64,000 nucleotides of DNA from Brevibacterium moorei (GTDB lineage Bacteria; Actinomycetota; Actinomycetes; Actinomycetales; Brevibacteriaceae). The DNA lies in the NCBI RefSeq assembly GCF_024580735.1, contig NZ_JANIJX010000017.1, positions 1 to 64,000 of the forward strand. Reading direction: 5' to 3'. This document shows positions 53,829 through 62,402 of the stretch, piece by piece. Every line of letters begins with the position of its first letter. Positions within the stretch are counted from its first letter, which is position 1. The translations under genes and the position numbers were made by a program. Below the pieces are notes generated by a model that was given only the letters and a program-made list of their open reading frames with translations, did not search any database and was not told where the DNA came from.

Positions 53829-54728
53829 ATGAAGCCGTCCCCATTTACCATCCATCGGCCCACGAGCGTGGAACAGACCCTGGAACTGCTGAGCGAGTTC
53901 GGCGCCCACGGCAAGATCATCGCCGGCGGCCAGAGCCTGGTCCCCGTGCTCAATATGCGGCTCGCAGCACCCGAACACCTCATCGACATCACCGCGGTCA
54001 GCGGACTGTCCGACATCGTCGTGCACGATGGCGACGTCGAGGTGGGAGCCCTGGTCAGCCATGCCCGGCTGGAACACGATGAGCGCGCCCACGCCGCACA
54101 GCCCGTGCTGCGGGCGGCCCTGAAGTGCGTGGCCCACCCCGCGATTCGCAACCGGGGGACCACGGTGGGCTCCCTGGCCCACGCCGACCCCAACGGGGAG
54201 ATGCCGATGATCCTGGCGCTGACCGGCGGGCACGTCGACGTGGTGAGCAGCAGGGGGACGCGCAGCCTGGAGGCCGCCGAACTCAATGTGGGCCCGTTGG
54301 AGACCTGTTTGGAATCCGATGAGCTCATCGTCAAGGCGGTGTTCGGCGGTCTGGCCCCCGGCCAGTCGGCGGACTTCGCCGAACTCACCAGGCGCACCGG
54401 CGACTACGCCCTGGCCGGGGTCGGCATGGTCCTGAGCGCCGATCCGGACACCGGCGAGTTGACCGGGCTGCGGGCGGGCTTCGTGTCCGTGACCGACCTG
54501 CCCGACATCCTGGACCTGGGCGGTGTCGTGGCCGGGACCCAGCGGGCCGAGGCCGCCGCCCTGGTGCCCACGATCGCACAGGCGGTCGAGGAGTTCGTCG
54601 ATCCGGTGGGCGACATCCATGCCACTGCGGACTATCGGCGCCACCTGGCCGGGGTGATGGCCGGTCGGGTTTTCACAGGACTGATCTCCGGGGCCGTCCC
54701 CGGAAGGGAAACGGAGGAGGCGGCATGA
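53829..54728 (+). CDS. coxM: Molybdenum hydroxylase FAD-binding (medium) subunit
   Basis: The 299-residue flavin subunit passes electrons from the iron-sulfur subunit to FAD and an acceptor. FAD-binding segments are AGGQSLVPVLNMRLA (residues 36-50) and NRGTTVGSLAHADPNGEMP (about 113-131). CoxM/XdhB-type length is normal. AAGGA lies 2 bases before the ATG, rather close; the protein start matches the family, so no other start is proposed. The stop overlaps the small-subunit start by 4 bases. Confidence 0.92.
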   Translation: MKPSPFTIHRPTSVEQTLELLSEFGAHGKIIAGGQSLVPVLNMRLAAPEHLIDITAVSGLSDIVVHDGDVEVGALVSHARLEHDERAHAAQPVLRAALKCVAHPAIRNRGTTVGSLAHADPNGEMPMILALTGGHVDVVSSRGTRSLEAAELNVGPLETCLESDELIVKAVFGGLAPGQSADFAELTRRTGDYALAGVGMVLSADPDTGELTGLRAGFVSVTDLPDILDLGGVVAGTQRAEAAALVPTIAQAVEEFVDPVGDIHATADYRRHLAGVMAGRVFTGLISGAVPGRETEEAA

Positions 54729-55297
54729 GCGCCGAAACGCTGAACAGGATCCGACTGACCGTCAACGGCGTCGATCACGATCTGGACGTCCCCGACCGCA
54801 AACTGCTCTCCGATGTGCTGCGCCAGGACCTGGAGCTGACCGGCACCCATGTGGGGTGCGAACACGGGGTGTGCGGGGCCTGCACGGTCCAATTCGACGG
54901 GGTTCCCGTGCGCTCGTGCCTGGTCTTCGCGGCCAGCGCACAGGGCCACGAGGTGACCACGGTCGAGGGCATCGGCAACGATCCTGAGCACCCCTCGCCC
55001 GTGCAGCAGGCCTTCATCGACTGCCACGGCCTGCAGTGCGGATTCTGCACGCCGGGCTTCATCACCACCATCGACGCCTTCATCAAGGACAACCCCCACC
55101 CAACGGAGGAGGAGTCCCGCGAGGTCGTCTCCGGCAATCTGTGCCGGTGCACCGGCTACCAGAACATCGTCAAGGCGGTGCAGCGCGCCGCCGAACTGCA
55201 GGAACAGGACAAGGCCCTGGCCGCGGGTTCCAGCGCGCCGTCCGGGAGCGGCGGCTGTTGCGGCGGGGGCTGCTGCGGGGAGGGAAGCGCCGAATGA
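54725..55297 (+). CDS. coxS: Molybdenum hydroxylase 2Fe-2S (small) subunit with Cys-rich tail
   Basis: The 190-residue subunit holds two [2Fe-2S] clusters. The plant-type site uses C45, C50, C53 and C65, and the second site uses C105, C108, C140 and C142 (QCGFCTPGF, CRCTGY). Electrons run from the Mo site through these to FAD. The usual protein ends near residue 162. Here an Ala/Gly/Ser-rich tail adds GGCCGGGCCGEG, four extra cysteines at 178, 179, 183 and 184. The tail resembles metal-binding CCxxxCC pairs and has no assigned role. ATGA overlaps join it to both neighbours. Confidence 0.93.
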   Translation: MSAETLNRIRLTVNGVDHDLDVPDRKLLSDVLRQDLELTGTHVGCEHGVCGACTVQFDGVPVRSCLVFAASAQGHEVTTVEGIGNDPEHPSPVQQAFIDCHGLQCGFCTPGFITTIDAFIKDNPHPTEEESREVVSGNLCRCTGYQNIVKAVQRAAELQEQDKALAAGSSAPSGSGGCCGGGCCGEGSAE

Positions 55298-57690
55298 CCA
55301 CCAGGATGTTCGGGCAGAAGATCAAGCGCCGCGAGGACCCGCGCCTGGTCACCGGGAACGGCCGCTACGTCGACGATTTGGGCGCCGGCGCCCTGGTCGC
55401 GGCCTTCGTCCGCAGCCCCCACGCGCACGCGAGTATCGTCGACATCGATGTCACCGACGCCATCGACGTCGACGGGGTCGTGGCGATCTGGACCCACGAG
55501 GACCTGCCGGGCGATGCCGCGGAACGCCTGCCCATGCTGCTGCCCCACCCCTCCATCGTCAATCCCATGACCGGATACGCCCTGGCCCGCGATCACGTGA
55601 ACTTCGTGGGCGAGCCGGTGGCCATGGTCGTGGCGGAGAACCGCTATATCGCCGAGGACGCGGCCGGGCGGATCTCGGTCGACTACGAATTCCTGCCCCC
55701 GGTGGTGGGAGTCGACCAGGCCCGTGCGGCGCAGACCGCGGTGCACGAGGGCATCGAGGACAATGTCGCGGCCCACTACCAGCAGACCGTCGGCGATGCA
55801 CCCGGTGCCATCGCCTCGGCCCCGCACAGCCTGGAGCTGGAACTGGAGGTGTCCCGTTCGGCCTGCATGCCGATGGAGGGCAAGGGTGTGGTCGCCAAAT
55901 GGAACACCGAGGACGGCACCCTGCTGCTGCACTCCTCGACCCAGACGGCATCGGGCCTGCGCGCGGCGATCGCCGCGAAGCTGGGCCTGCCGCTGACCAA
56001 GGTCGAGGTCGTCGCCCCCGACATCGGCGGCGGCTTCGGCGTGAAGATCAACCACCCGTGGCCGGAGGAGCTGGCCTGTGCCTGCGCCGCGCGCGCCCTG
56101 GGCACGACCGTGAAATGGACCGAGGATCGGCGCGAGCACTTCGTGTCATCGGCCCATGAGCGCGGCCAGATCCAGGAAGTCCACGTGGGCTTCGACGACG
56201 AGGGCCGGATCCTGGGCCTGGACGTGAAGTTCTGGCACGACAACGGCGCCTATCTGCCCTATGGCGTGATCGTCCCGCTCAACACCTCCACCCACATCAT
56301 GGGTCCCTACGACATCGCGAACTTCAACGTCGAATGGTGGTCGCTCTACACCAACTGCGTGATCGTCACCCCCTATCGCGGGGCCGGGCGCGTACACGCG
56401 ACCTTCATGATGGAGCGCACGATGGACGCGATCGCCGATGAGCTGGGCCTGGACCGGGCACAGGTGCGGTTGAACAACTTCGTGCGCGAATTCCCGCACC
56501 CCATGGGCGTGGTGATGCAGGACGGCGCCGAGGGCTGCCTGGACTCCGGGGACTTCCTGACCTCGCTGGACAAGCTCAAGGCACTGGTCGGCTGGGACGA
56601 ATTCGAGGACTACCGGAACCGGGCCAGGGCCGAGGGCCGCCACGTGGGCATCGGAATGGGCGCCTATGTGGAGAGCACGGGCGCCGGGCCCTATGAGGGC
56701 GGCCATATCGAGATCGAATCCTCCGGCCGGGTCAATGTGTGGACCGGCCTGACCACCCAGGGACAGGCACACGCCACCGTGTTCGCCCAGATCGTCGCCG
56801 ATGAACTGGGCGTGCCGATCGACACCGTCCACGTCACCACGGGCGACACCAGGAAGATGCCCTACTCCGTGGGCACCTGGGGTTCGCGCGGCGGGGTGAT
56901 GGCGGGCAACGCCCTGCACGTGACGGCGAAGAAGGTCAAGGCCAAGGCGCTGAAGATCGCCGGGGACCTGCTGGAAGTGTCCCCGGAGGACCTGGAGATC
57001 GTCGACGGCACGGTCCAGGTCAAGGGGGACCCGTCGGCCTCGATGCCGCTGGCCTCCGTGGCGGTGCTGTCCAATCCGCTGCGCTACGCCTTCGACGAGA
57101 GCGCCAAACAGGCGACCCAGTTCGCCAAGCCCGCCGATCCGAACACCCCGCCGATCAAGCCGGGGGAGGAGCCGGGCCTGGAGGAACAGGACTACTTCTC
57201 GCCCCTGCGCTCGACCGTGGCCAACGGCATGCACGCCGCGATCGTGGAGACGGACCCGGAGACGGCCGACATCACGATCCTCAAGTACTGCGTGGTCCAC
57301 GACTGCGGCCCGATGATCAACCCGATGGTCGTCGAGGGCCAGGTGCACGGCGGAGTGGCCCAGGGAGTGGGCGGGGCGCTGTACGAGAAGATGGCCTACG
57401 ACGCCGACGGCCAGCTGCTCAACGCATCGTTCATGGACTTCCTCATGCCCTTCGCATCGGAGGTCCCGAAGGTCGAGACGGACCATCTGGAGACCCCGAG
57501 CCCGCTCAACCCCCTGGGGATCAAGGGCGCGGGCGAAGCGGGGGCGATCCCCGTGGTCTCCGTCATCGCCTCGGCCATCGAGGACGCCGAGGGCTTCGAG
57601 ATCCGCAGCATGCCCATCGACCCGTCGACCCTGTGGGAGCTGCGCCGGAAGCACGCCGCCGGCGCCGTTCCCAGTCTGCACCGGGCCTGA
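55294..57690 (+). CDS. coxL: Molybdenum hydroxylase large (Mo-binding) subunit, form II CoxL type
   Basis: The 798-residue catalytic subunit binds the Mo-cytosine-dinucleotide cofactor and hydroxylates its substrate with water. Seen are PDIGGGFGVK (242-251), PYRGAGR (360-366) and the catalytic Glu748 in GIKGAGEAG. True CO dehydrogenase (form I) carries AYxCSFR at the 360 position; PYRGAGR marks a form II enzyme, whose substrates are mostly unknown heterocycles, aldehydes or purines. The ATG at 55294 overlaps the small-subunit stop; in-frame sequence upstream lies inside that gene. Neighbouring nucleobase permeases and PucR favour a purine- or pyrimidine-like substrate. Confidence 0.93.
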   Translation: MTTRMFGQKIKRREDPRLVTGNGRYVDDLGAGALVAAFVRSPHAHASIVDIDVTDAIDVDGVVAIWTHEDLPGDAAERLPMLLPHPSIVNPMTGYALARDHVNFVGEPVAMVVAENRYIAEDAAGRISVDYEFLPPVVGVDQARAAQTAVHEGIEDNVAAHYQQTVGDAPGAIASAPHSLELELEVSRSACMPMEGKGVVAKWNTEDGTLLLHSSTQTASGLRAAIAAKLGLPLTKVEVVAPDIGGGFGVKINHPWPEELACACAARALGTTVKWTEDRREHFVSSAHERGQIQEVHVGFDDEGRILGLDVKFWHDNGAYLPYGVIVPLNTSTHIMGPYDIANFNVEWWSLYTNCVIVTPYRGAGRVHATFMMERTMDAIADELGLDRAQVRLNNFVREFPHPMGVVMQDGAEGCLDSGDFLTSLDKLKALVGWDEFEDYRNRARAEGRHVGIGMGAYVESTGAGPYEGGHIEIESSGRVNVWTGLTTQGQAHATVFAQIVADELGVPIDTVHVTTGDTRKMPYSVGTWGSRGGVMAGNALHVTAKKVKAKALKIAGDLLEVSPEDLEIVDGTVQVKGDPSASMPLASVAVLSNPLRYAFDESAKQATQFAKPADPNTPPIKPGEEPGLEEQDYFSPLRSTVANGMHAAIVETDPETADITILKYCVVHDCGPMINPMVVEGQVHGGVAQGVGGALYEKMAYDADGQLLNASFMDFLMPFASEVPKVETDHLETPSPLNPLGIKGAGEAGAIPVVSVIASAIEDAEGFEIRSMPIDPSTLWELRRKHAAGAVPSLHRA

Positions 57691-57812
57691 GCGTCGGGGT
57701 CACGCGCTCCGGCTGCGGCGCTCCGGCGCGGTAGCCGCAGCCCGGCTCCCGCAGTCCTCACCGCATCATCACCGTATCGATCACCGCTTAGAGCACAGAA
57801 GGAAATCACACC

Positions 57813-58544
57813 ATGGAGATCACCGCCACTGCCCATATGGAAGCCGATCCGCAGACCGCCTGGGATGCGTTCCACGCGGAGTGGGTGCTGGCGCGCACGA
57901 TCCCCGGCGTGGAGTCGCTGACCCCCGCCGGCCCCGGAGCCTATGACGTTGTCATGACCATGGGGGTCGCGGCGATCAAGGGCACCTACAAGGGCTCGGT
58001 CGGCTTCTCCCAGGAGAAGGAACCGGAGTCCTTCGTGATGTCAGCCAAGGGCCAGGGCGGCCCCGGCACGATCGGCGCGGACGTCACCGTGCAGATGGCC
58101 CCCGGCGCGCAGGGCGGCACCGACATCACCTGGAGCGCCGACGCGGTCCTGGGCGGGGCGATCGGCGGAGTGGGCCAGCGGATGCTCACCGGGGTGGCCA
58201 AGCGGATCGCGGCCAAGTTCTTCAAGGACATCGACCAGGCGATCAAGGACGGCCCCGATGCCGGCAAGGCCGCGCCCGGAGCCGAGGCCGCCGGCGCGGA
58301 CGGTGCCGCAACCGCCGCAGCCGCCTCCGGCGGCGAGGCCGGTGTCGCCGCGGGACAACCCGCAGCGCCCGCGGGAGCCGTACCCGCCCCGGTCGCCGGC
58401 GGCTATCCCGCCCCGTTCGGCGCCTATCCCGTTGCCGCGGCACCCGCGCGCGGCGGAATGAACGAGTTCTTCGCGGGCGCCGTGGTGGGCGCTGGCGCCG
58501 CACTGCTGGGCACGTGCATCGGCATCCTGGCCGGCCGGAAGTGA
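57813..58544 (+). CDS. coxG: CoxG-family SRPBCC protein with C-terminal membrane anchor
   Basis: A 243-residue protein. Residues 1-150 form a SRPBCC/START-like fold of the CoxG family (MEITATAHMEADPQTAWDAF; GVAKRIAAKFFKDIDQAI). A long Ala/Pro/Gly linker leads to a C-terminal hydrophobic helix (FAGAVVGAGAALLGTCIGIL). CoxG is thought to recruit CO-dehydrogenase-like enzymes to the membrane, linking them to the respiratory chain. AAGGAAA precedes the ATG. It follows coxL by 122 bases and ends overlapping the amidase start by 4 bases. Confidence 0.9.
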   Translation: MEITATAHMEADPQTAWDAFHAEWVLARTIPGVESLTPAGPGAYDVVMTMGVAAIKGTYKGSVGFSQEKEPESFVMSAKGQGGPGTIGADVTVQMAPGAQGGTDITWSADAVLGGAIGGVGQRMLTGVAKRIAAKFFKDIDQAIKDGPDAGKAAPGAEAAGADGAATAAAASGGEAGVAAGQPAAPAGAVPAPVAGGYPAPFGAYPVAAAPARGGMNEFFAGAVVGAGAALLGTCIGILAGRK

Positions 58545-60034
58545 CGTCCGAACTGGACTACCTGTCCCTGCGCGAACTGGCGTGCGGATTGCGCTCCGGC
58601 GACGTGCGCGCCGGTGAGGCGATGGAGGCCCACCTGGACCGGATCGTCGAGGTCAACCCCGTGCTGGGCGCGGTGGTGACCGTGGACGCCGAAGGGTCGA
58701 TGGCCTCGGCCAGGGCGGCCGAGGCCCGCCTGAACATCGCGCGGCGGCGCGGCGACACCGCCGGGCTGCCGCCCCTGCTGGGCGTGCCGATGACGCACAA
58801 GGACACGCACGATACCGCGGGAATGCGCACCACCTACGGCTCGCCGATCTTCGCGGAGAACGTGCCCCGGCGCGATGCGCTGATCGTCGCGCGCCTACAC
58901 GCGGCCGGAGTGATCGGCACGGGCAAGTCGAACGTCCCGGAATTCGCCTGCGGGGCCCACACCTTCAATCCGCTCTTCGGCACCACCGTCAACCCCTATG
59001 ACCTGAGCCGGTCAGCGGCCGGCTCCTCCGGCGGCGCGGCGGCCGCGATCGCCGCGGGTGTGCAGGCCGCGGGCGACGGTTCCGATACCGGCGGCTCCCT
59101 GCGGATGCCCGCCTCGTTCAACAATCTGGTGGGGCTGCGGCCGTCCAACGGCTGGATCCCGCACACCCTGCCCGGCAATCCCTGGGAGTGGCTGAGTCAG
59201 GCGGGCTTCATGGCGCGCACGGTCGGCGACGTCGCCTGGCTGATGGACCTGGTGTCCGGACCGGACCCGCGGGCGGAGACGGACCGCCACGAACCGGGCC
59301 GATTCGACCTGCCCGAGTACACCCAGCCGGACTTCCAACCGGATCTTGGGGGACGGCGGATCGGGTTCGCCCCCGATCTGGGCGGCCTGCTGGAGGTCGA
59401 CGCCGAGGTCGCCGCCATTGTGGGAACCGCTGCCGAGGTGTTCGCCGGGCTGGGCGCTGACCTGGACGGGACGGTCCCCGACCTATCGTGCGCCGGCGAG
59501 GTGTTCGCTGTGGCCCGCGCCTTCGAGTTCGGCCTGAATTACGGGCACCTGCTGGCCGAGCACGCCGATCAGATGAAGCCGGCGCTGCGGGGGAACATCA
59601 GGGCCGGGCTCGAATTGGGCCCCGAACGGATCTTCGCGGCGGTCCACGCCAGGGGCCGCCTCTGGGCGGCCGTGCAGGATTACTTCGCCGACCATGCCGC
59701 GCTGGTGACCGTGACCAGCCAGGTGCTGCCCTTCGACGCGGAACTGGAATTCCCAGCCGAACTGGCCGGGCATCCGGTGCGGGACTATCTGTCCTGGATG
59801 GACGCGACCACGTTGATCTCGGCCACGGGCTGTCCCGCGGTGAGTGTGCCCGCCGGGTTCAGCGCCTCCGGTCTGCCGGTGGGCCTGCAGATCATCGGCG
59901 CGCCGGGGGATGACGCGGGCGTCCTGCAGATCGCCCACGCCTTCGAAGTCGCGACCGGCTACGGGATGCGCCGGCCAGGGCCGCTACCCGGCCCGTCGGC
60001 GCACAGGCTGCCCGGCGGCGGGCCGGCCGCATAG
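58541..60034 (+). CDS. Amidase-signature family amidohydrolase
   Basis: A 497-residue amidase-signature enzyme with the Ser-cisSer-Lys triad in place. K87 is in VPMTHKDTHDT, the cis-Ser is in AGSSGGAAAA (162-163), and the nucleophile S186 is in DTGGSLR. It hydrolyses an amide or carbamoyl bond. Candidates in this neighbourhood are an N-carbamoyl amino acid, oxamate, allophanate or a ring-opening product of the Mo hydroxylase, but motifs do not decide. The GTG at 58541 overlaps the coxG stop (GTGA). Its own TAG stop is also the first half of the moeA -10 box. Confidence 0.88.
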   Translation: MTSELDYLSLRELACGLRSGDVRAGEAMEAHLDRIVEVNPVLGAVVTVDAEGSMASARAAEARLNIARRRGDTAGLPPLLGVPMTHKDTHDTAGMRTTYGSPIFAENVPRRDALIVARLHAAGVIGTGKSNVPEFACGAHTFNPLFGTTVNPYDLSRSAAGSSGGAAAAIAAGVQAAGDGSDTGGSLRMPASFNNLVGLRPSNGWIPHTLPGNPWEWLSQAGFMARTVGDVAWLMDLVSGPDPRAETDRHEPGRFDLPEYTQPDFQPDLGGRRIGFAPDLGGLLEVDAEVAAIVGTAAEVFAGLGADLDGTVPDLSCAGEVFAVARAFEFGLNYGHLLAEHADQMKPALRGNIRAGLELGPERIFAAVHARGRLWAAVQDYFADHAALVTVTSQVLPFDAELEFPAELAGHPVRDYLSWMDATTLISATGCPAVSVPAGFSASGLPVGLQIIGAPGDDAGVLQIAHAFEVATGYGMRRPGPLPGPSAHRLPGGGPAA

Positions 60035-60037
60035 AAT
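60032..60037 (+). promoter_or_regulatory. -10 box for moeA, overlapping the amidase stop
   Basis: TAGAAT is a near-consensus -10 whose first three bases are the amidase stop codon. It is followed after 6 bases by the moeA ATG at 60044 without a ribosome site, so moeA is probably also read from a leaderless transcript. Confidence 0.5.
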
Positions 60038-60043
60038 CGAGCC

Positions 60044-61369
60044 ATGCCACAGACCCCTGCCCCCGCCCTGCGCGTCGAGGAGTACCGAGCCCGGATCTGG
60101 GATCTGGTGCACGTCCTGCGCCGGGTCGAAACCGTGTCGATCGCCGATCTGGCCGCCGCTCCCACCCCCGTGGTGCTGGCCCATGATGTGCACAGTCCGC
60201 TGGCTGTCCCGCCGTTCGACAATTCCCAGATGGACGGTTTCGCGGTGGACAGCTCCTTCGCCGGCGGGGCCCAGTCGGGCGCAGGGCCCGCCGGCGGGGT
60301 GGCGGAGTTGCCGCTCATGCCGATGGTCACCGCGGGCAGCCCGCCCCCGGCCCTGGAACCCGGATATGCGATGCCCGTGATGACGGGCGGGCGCATCCCC
60401 GCCGGGGCGGACTGTGTGGTGCCGGTGGAGGAGACGGAAGCAGGCTTCGCACACCGGGAGAGCGTGCGCCTGCGGGCCGATGCGCAGCTGAGCCCGGGGC
60501 GATTCGTGCGCACGGCGGGCAGCGACACGGCCCCGGGCGCGTTGATCGCCACCGCGGGAACGGTCCTCACGCCCGCCCTGCTGGGCGTGCTGGCCAGCGT
60601 GGGCCTGGCCGAGGTGCCCGTCCTGGCGCCTGTGCGCATCGCCCTGGTCTCCACCGGCGACGAGGTCGTGGCGCCCGGGCAGGAGCGGGGCCCGGCCCAG
60701 ATCTACGATGCGAACTCCTTCGCCGCGACCGCCGCACTGAACGCCGCGGGCGCCACGGTCGTCCACGTGCTGCGGGTGCCAGACGACCCGCGCCTGCTCT
60801 TGGACCGGATCGCCGCCATCCGGGCAGACGTCGACCTGGTGGTCTCGATGGGCGGGATCTCCAAGGGAGCCAAGGAAGTGCTCCGACTGGCCGCGGACCT
60901 CGAGGCCGAGCGAGCGGGTGAGCAGGCCGCGGGCGCGGAGCCGGCGGGTGCGGAACCTGCCGAGTGCGGCGAGCTGACATTCGCCTCGGTCGCCATGCAG
61001 CCGGGCGGACCCCAGGGCTGTGGCCGACTGGCCGGACTGCCGTGGATCGCAGCCCCCGGCAACCCCGTGTCCACCCTCATCACCATCGAGATGTTCATCC
61101 GACCCGCACTCCTGGGCATCGCCCCCGGAATCGCGCCCCGGCCGCACATGCGGGCGCGATTGAATGCGGAGTCGGGTGAGGCCTCGCCTGTGGCGAATAC
61201 CCAGGTGCGCAGGGCGCTGCTGTGCGAGGACGGCACCGTCACCCTGCAGGGCGGGCCGTCCTCGCACCTGCTGGCGGCCTATGCGCGGGCCGATGCGCTG
61301 GCCATCATCCCGGTGGGCGTCGACCGGGTGGAGCCCGGAGAGGAACTGGACGTGTGGAGGATCGGATGA
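60044..61369 (+). CDS. moeA: Molybdopterin molybdenumtransferase
   Basis: Inserts molybdate into adenylated molybdopterin, the last shared step of cofactor synthesis. The 441-residue protein has FDNSQMDGFAV (about residue 60), MTGGRIPAGADCVVPVEE, STGDEVVAPGQ, QIYDANSF, SMGGISKGAKE and PGNPVSTLITIEMF, covering the usual domains. An Ala/Gly/Glu-rich insert lies near residues 288-308. Its start is fixed by a TAGAAT box 6 bases upstream. The stop overlaps moaC by 4 bases. Confidence 0.95.
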   Translation: MPQTPAPALRVEEYRARIWDLVHVLRRVETVSIADLAAAPTPVVLAHDVHSPLAVPPFDNSQMDGFAVDSSFAGGAQSGAGPAGGVAELPLMPMVTAGSPPPALEPGYAMPVMTGGRIPAGADCVVPVEETEAGFAHRESVRLRADAQLSPGRFVRTAGSDTAPGALIATAGTVLTPALLGVLASVGLAEVPVLAPVRIALVSTGDEVVAPGQERGPAQIYDANSFAATAALNAAGATVVHVLRVPDDPRLLLDRIAAIRADVDLVVSMGGISKGAKEVLRLAADLEAERAGEQAAGAEPAGAEPAECGELTFASVAMQPGGPQGCGRLAGLPWIAAPGNPVSTLITIEMFIRPALLGIAPGIAPRPHMRARLNAESGEASPVANTQVRRALLCEDGTVTLQGGPSSHLLAAYARADALAIIPVGVDRVEPGEELDVWRIG

Positions 61370-61860
61370 GTGAGGACGGGGCAGTGAACCTGTCGCATAT
61401 CGACGAACAGGGCAGGGCGCAGATGGTCGACGTGTCCGCGAAGGCACAGACCAAGCGGGTGGCGCTGGCCACGGGAACCGTGCGGACCACGCGGGAGGTC
61501 ATCGAGCTGATCTCCTCGTGCGGCCTGCCCAAGGGCGAAGCACTGCAGGTGGCCAGGGTCGCGGGCATCATGGGGGCCAAGCGGACCCCCGAACTCATCC
61601 CGCTGTGCCACACCCTGCTGCTCTCCGGAGTCGAGGTCGAATTCGAGCTGGCGGAATCCGCCGTCCACATCAGCGCGCGCGTCAAGACCTCCGGGCAGAC
61701 CGGGGTGGAGATGGAGGCGCTGACCGCCGTCAGCGTGGCGGCCCTGACCGTGTTCGACATGATCAAGGCGGTGGACAAGGCCGCGGTGCTCACCGACATC
61801 CGCGTCGAGCACAAGTCCGGCGGCAAGTCGGGGGAGTGGGTGCGCGATGAGCGGAACTGA
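61366..61860 (+). CDS. moaC: Cyclic pyranopterin monophosphate synthase
   Basis: Works after MoaA to make cyclic pyranopterin monophosphate. The 164-residue protein is full length and has VNLSHIDEQGRAQMVDVS, the GIMGAKRTPELIPLCHTLLL region and TGVEMEALTAVSVAALTVFDM, with the catalytic lysine in the KAVDKA segment. The ATG at 61366 overlaps the moeA stop (ATGA); a longer in-frame reading upstream lies within moeA. It is about 26 kb from moaA, its functional partner. Confidence 0.95.
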   Translation: MSEDGAVNLSHIDEQGRAQMVDVSAKAQTKRVALATGTVRTTREVIELISSCGLPKGEALQVARVAGIMGAKRTPELIPLCHTLLLSGVEVEFELAESAVHISARVKTSGQTGVEMEALTAVSVAALTVFDMIKAVDKAAVLTDIRVEHKSGGKSGEWVRDERN

Positions 61861-62260
61861 CGGGCCCTGTTATCGGATCGCACAGGCGGCAGACCTGCTG
61901 GGCGTCAGCCCCGATACCGTGCGGCGCTGGATCGCCGCGGGACGCCTGCCGGACGGCAGTGACGAATCGGGGCGGACCGTGGTCGACGGTGCCGGTCTGG
62001 CCCAGCTGGCCCAGGAGCTGAGCACCGCTCCCGAGGGCGTGCACCAGTCCGCGAGTTCGGCCAGGAACCGTTTCGTGGGCCTGGTGACGGGGATCAAGAA
62101 GGACACCGTGATGGCCCAGGTGGACATCCAGGCGGGCCCACACCGGGTGGTCTCCCTGATCTCCCGCGAGGCCCTGGACGATCTGGGCCTACAGCTGGGA
62201 TCTTTGGCAGTCGCCACCGTGAAGGCGACGAATGTCATCGTGGAGAGTCCTGAAAGTTAA
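61847..62260 (+). CDS. Helix-turn-helix plus TOBE (molybdate-binding) protein
   Basis: A 137-residue two-domain protein. Residues 8-37 form a MerR/excisionase-type helix-turn-helix (IAQAADLLGVSPDTVRRWIAAGRLP). Residues about 70-134 form a TOBE/Mop domain (RNRFVGLVTGIKKDTVMAQV, ending VATVKATNVIVE), which binds molybdate in ModE and molbindins. It is a likely molybdate-responsive regulator of moa/mod genes, ModE-like in function though with a different DNA-binding type. It overlaps moaC by 14 bases and precedes modA. Confidence 0.85.
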   Translation: MSGTDGPCYRIAQAADLLGVSPDTVRRWIAAGRLPDGSDESGRTVVDGAGLAQLAQELSTAPEGVHQSASSARNRFVGLVTGIKKDTVMAQVDIQAGPHRVVSLISREALDDLGLQLGSLAVATVKATNVIVESPES

Positions 62261-62283
62261 GGCCCCGATTCGGCAAGTGCTCA

Positions 62284-62402
62284 TAGAATCCCAGAACTGT
62301 CGCCGCAGGTGCGTTCCTGGAGCCGTGATCGAAGACGCATGTGCGAAACTTGATTCCGACTTCTCCCATCGCTGTGCCAGATGAACGCCGCCAGTGCGGC
62401 GT
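62284..62402 (+). promoter_or_regulatory. Possible promoter and structured leader before modA
   Basis: The 206 bases between the TOBE gene and modA hold a near-consensus -10, TAGAAT (62284-62289), without a clear -35. It would give a leader of about 170 bases. In it ACGCCGC (62385-62391) pairs with GCGGCGT (62396-62402) around a CAGT loop. The length fits a cis-regulatory RNA or an operator for the TOBE protein. I cannot match it to a known riboswitch by eye. Confidence 0.4.

Noticed and set aside
55294-57690. Aerobic CO dehydrogenase
   Set aside because: The active-site loop is PYRGAGR, the form II type, not AYxCSFR. Calling it CO dehydrogenase would go beyond the sequence.
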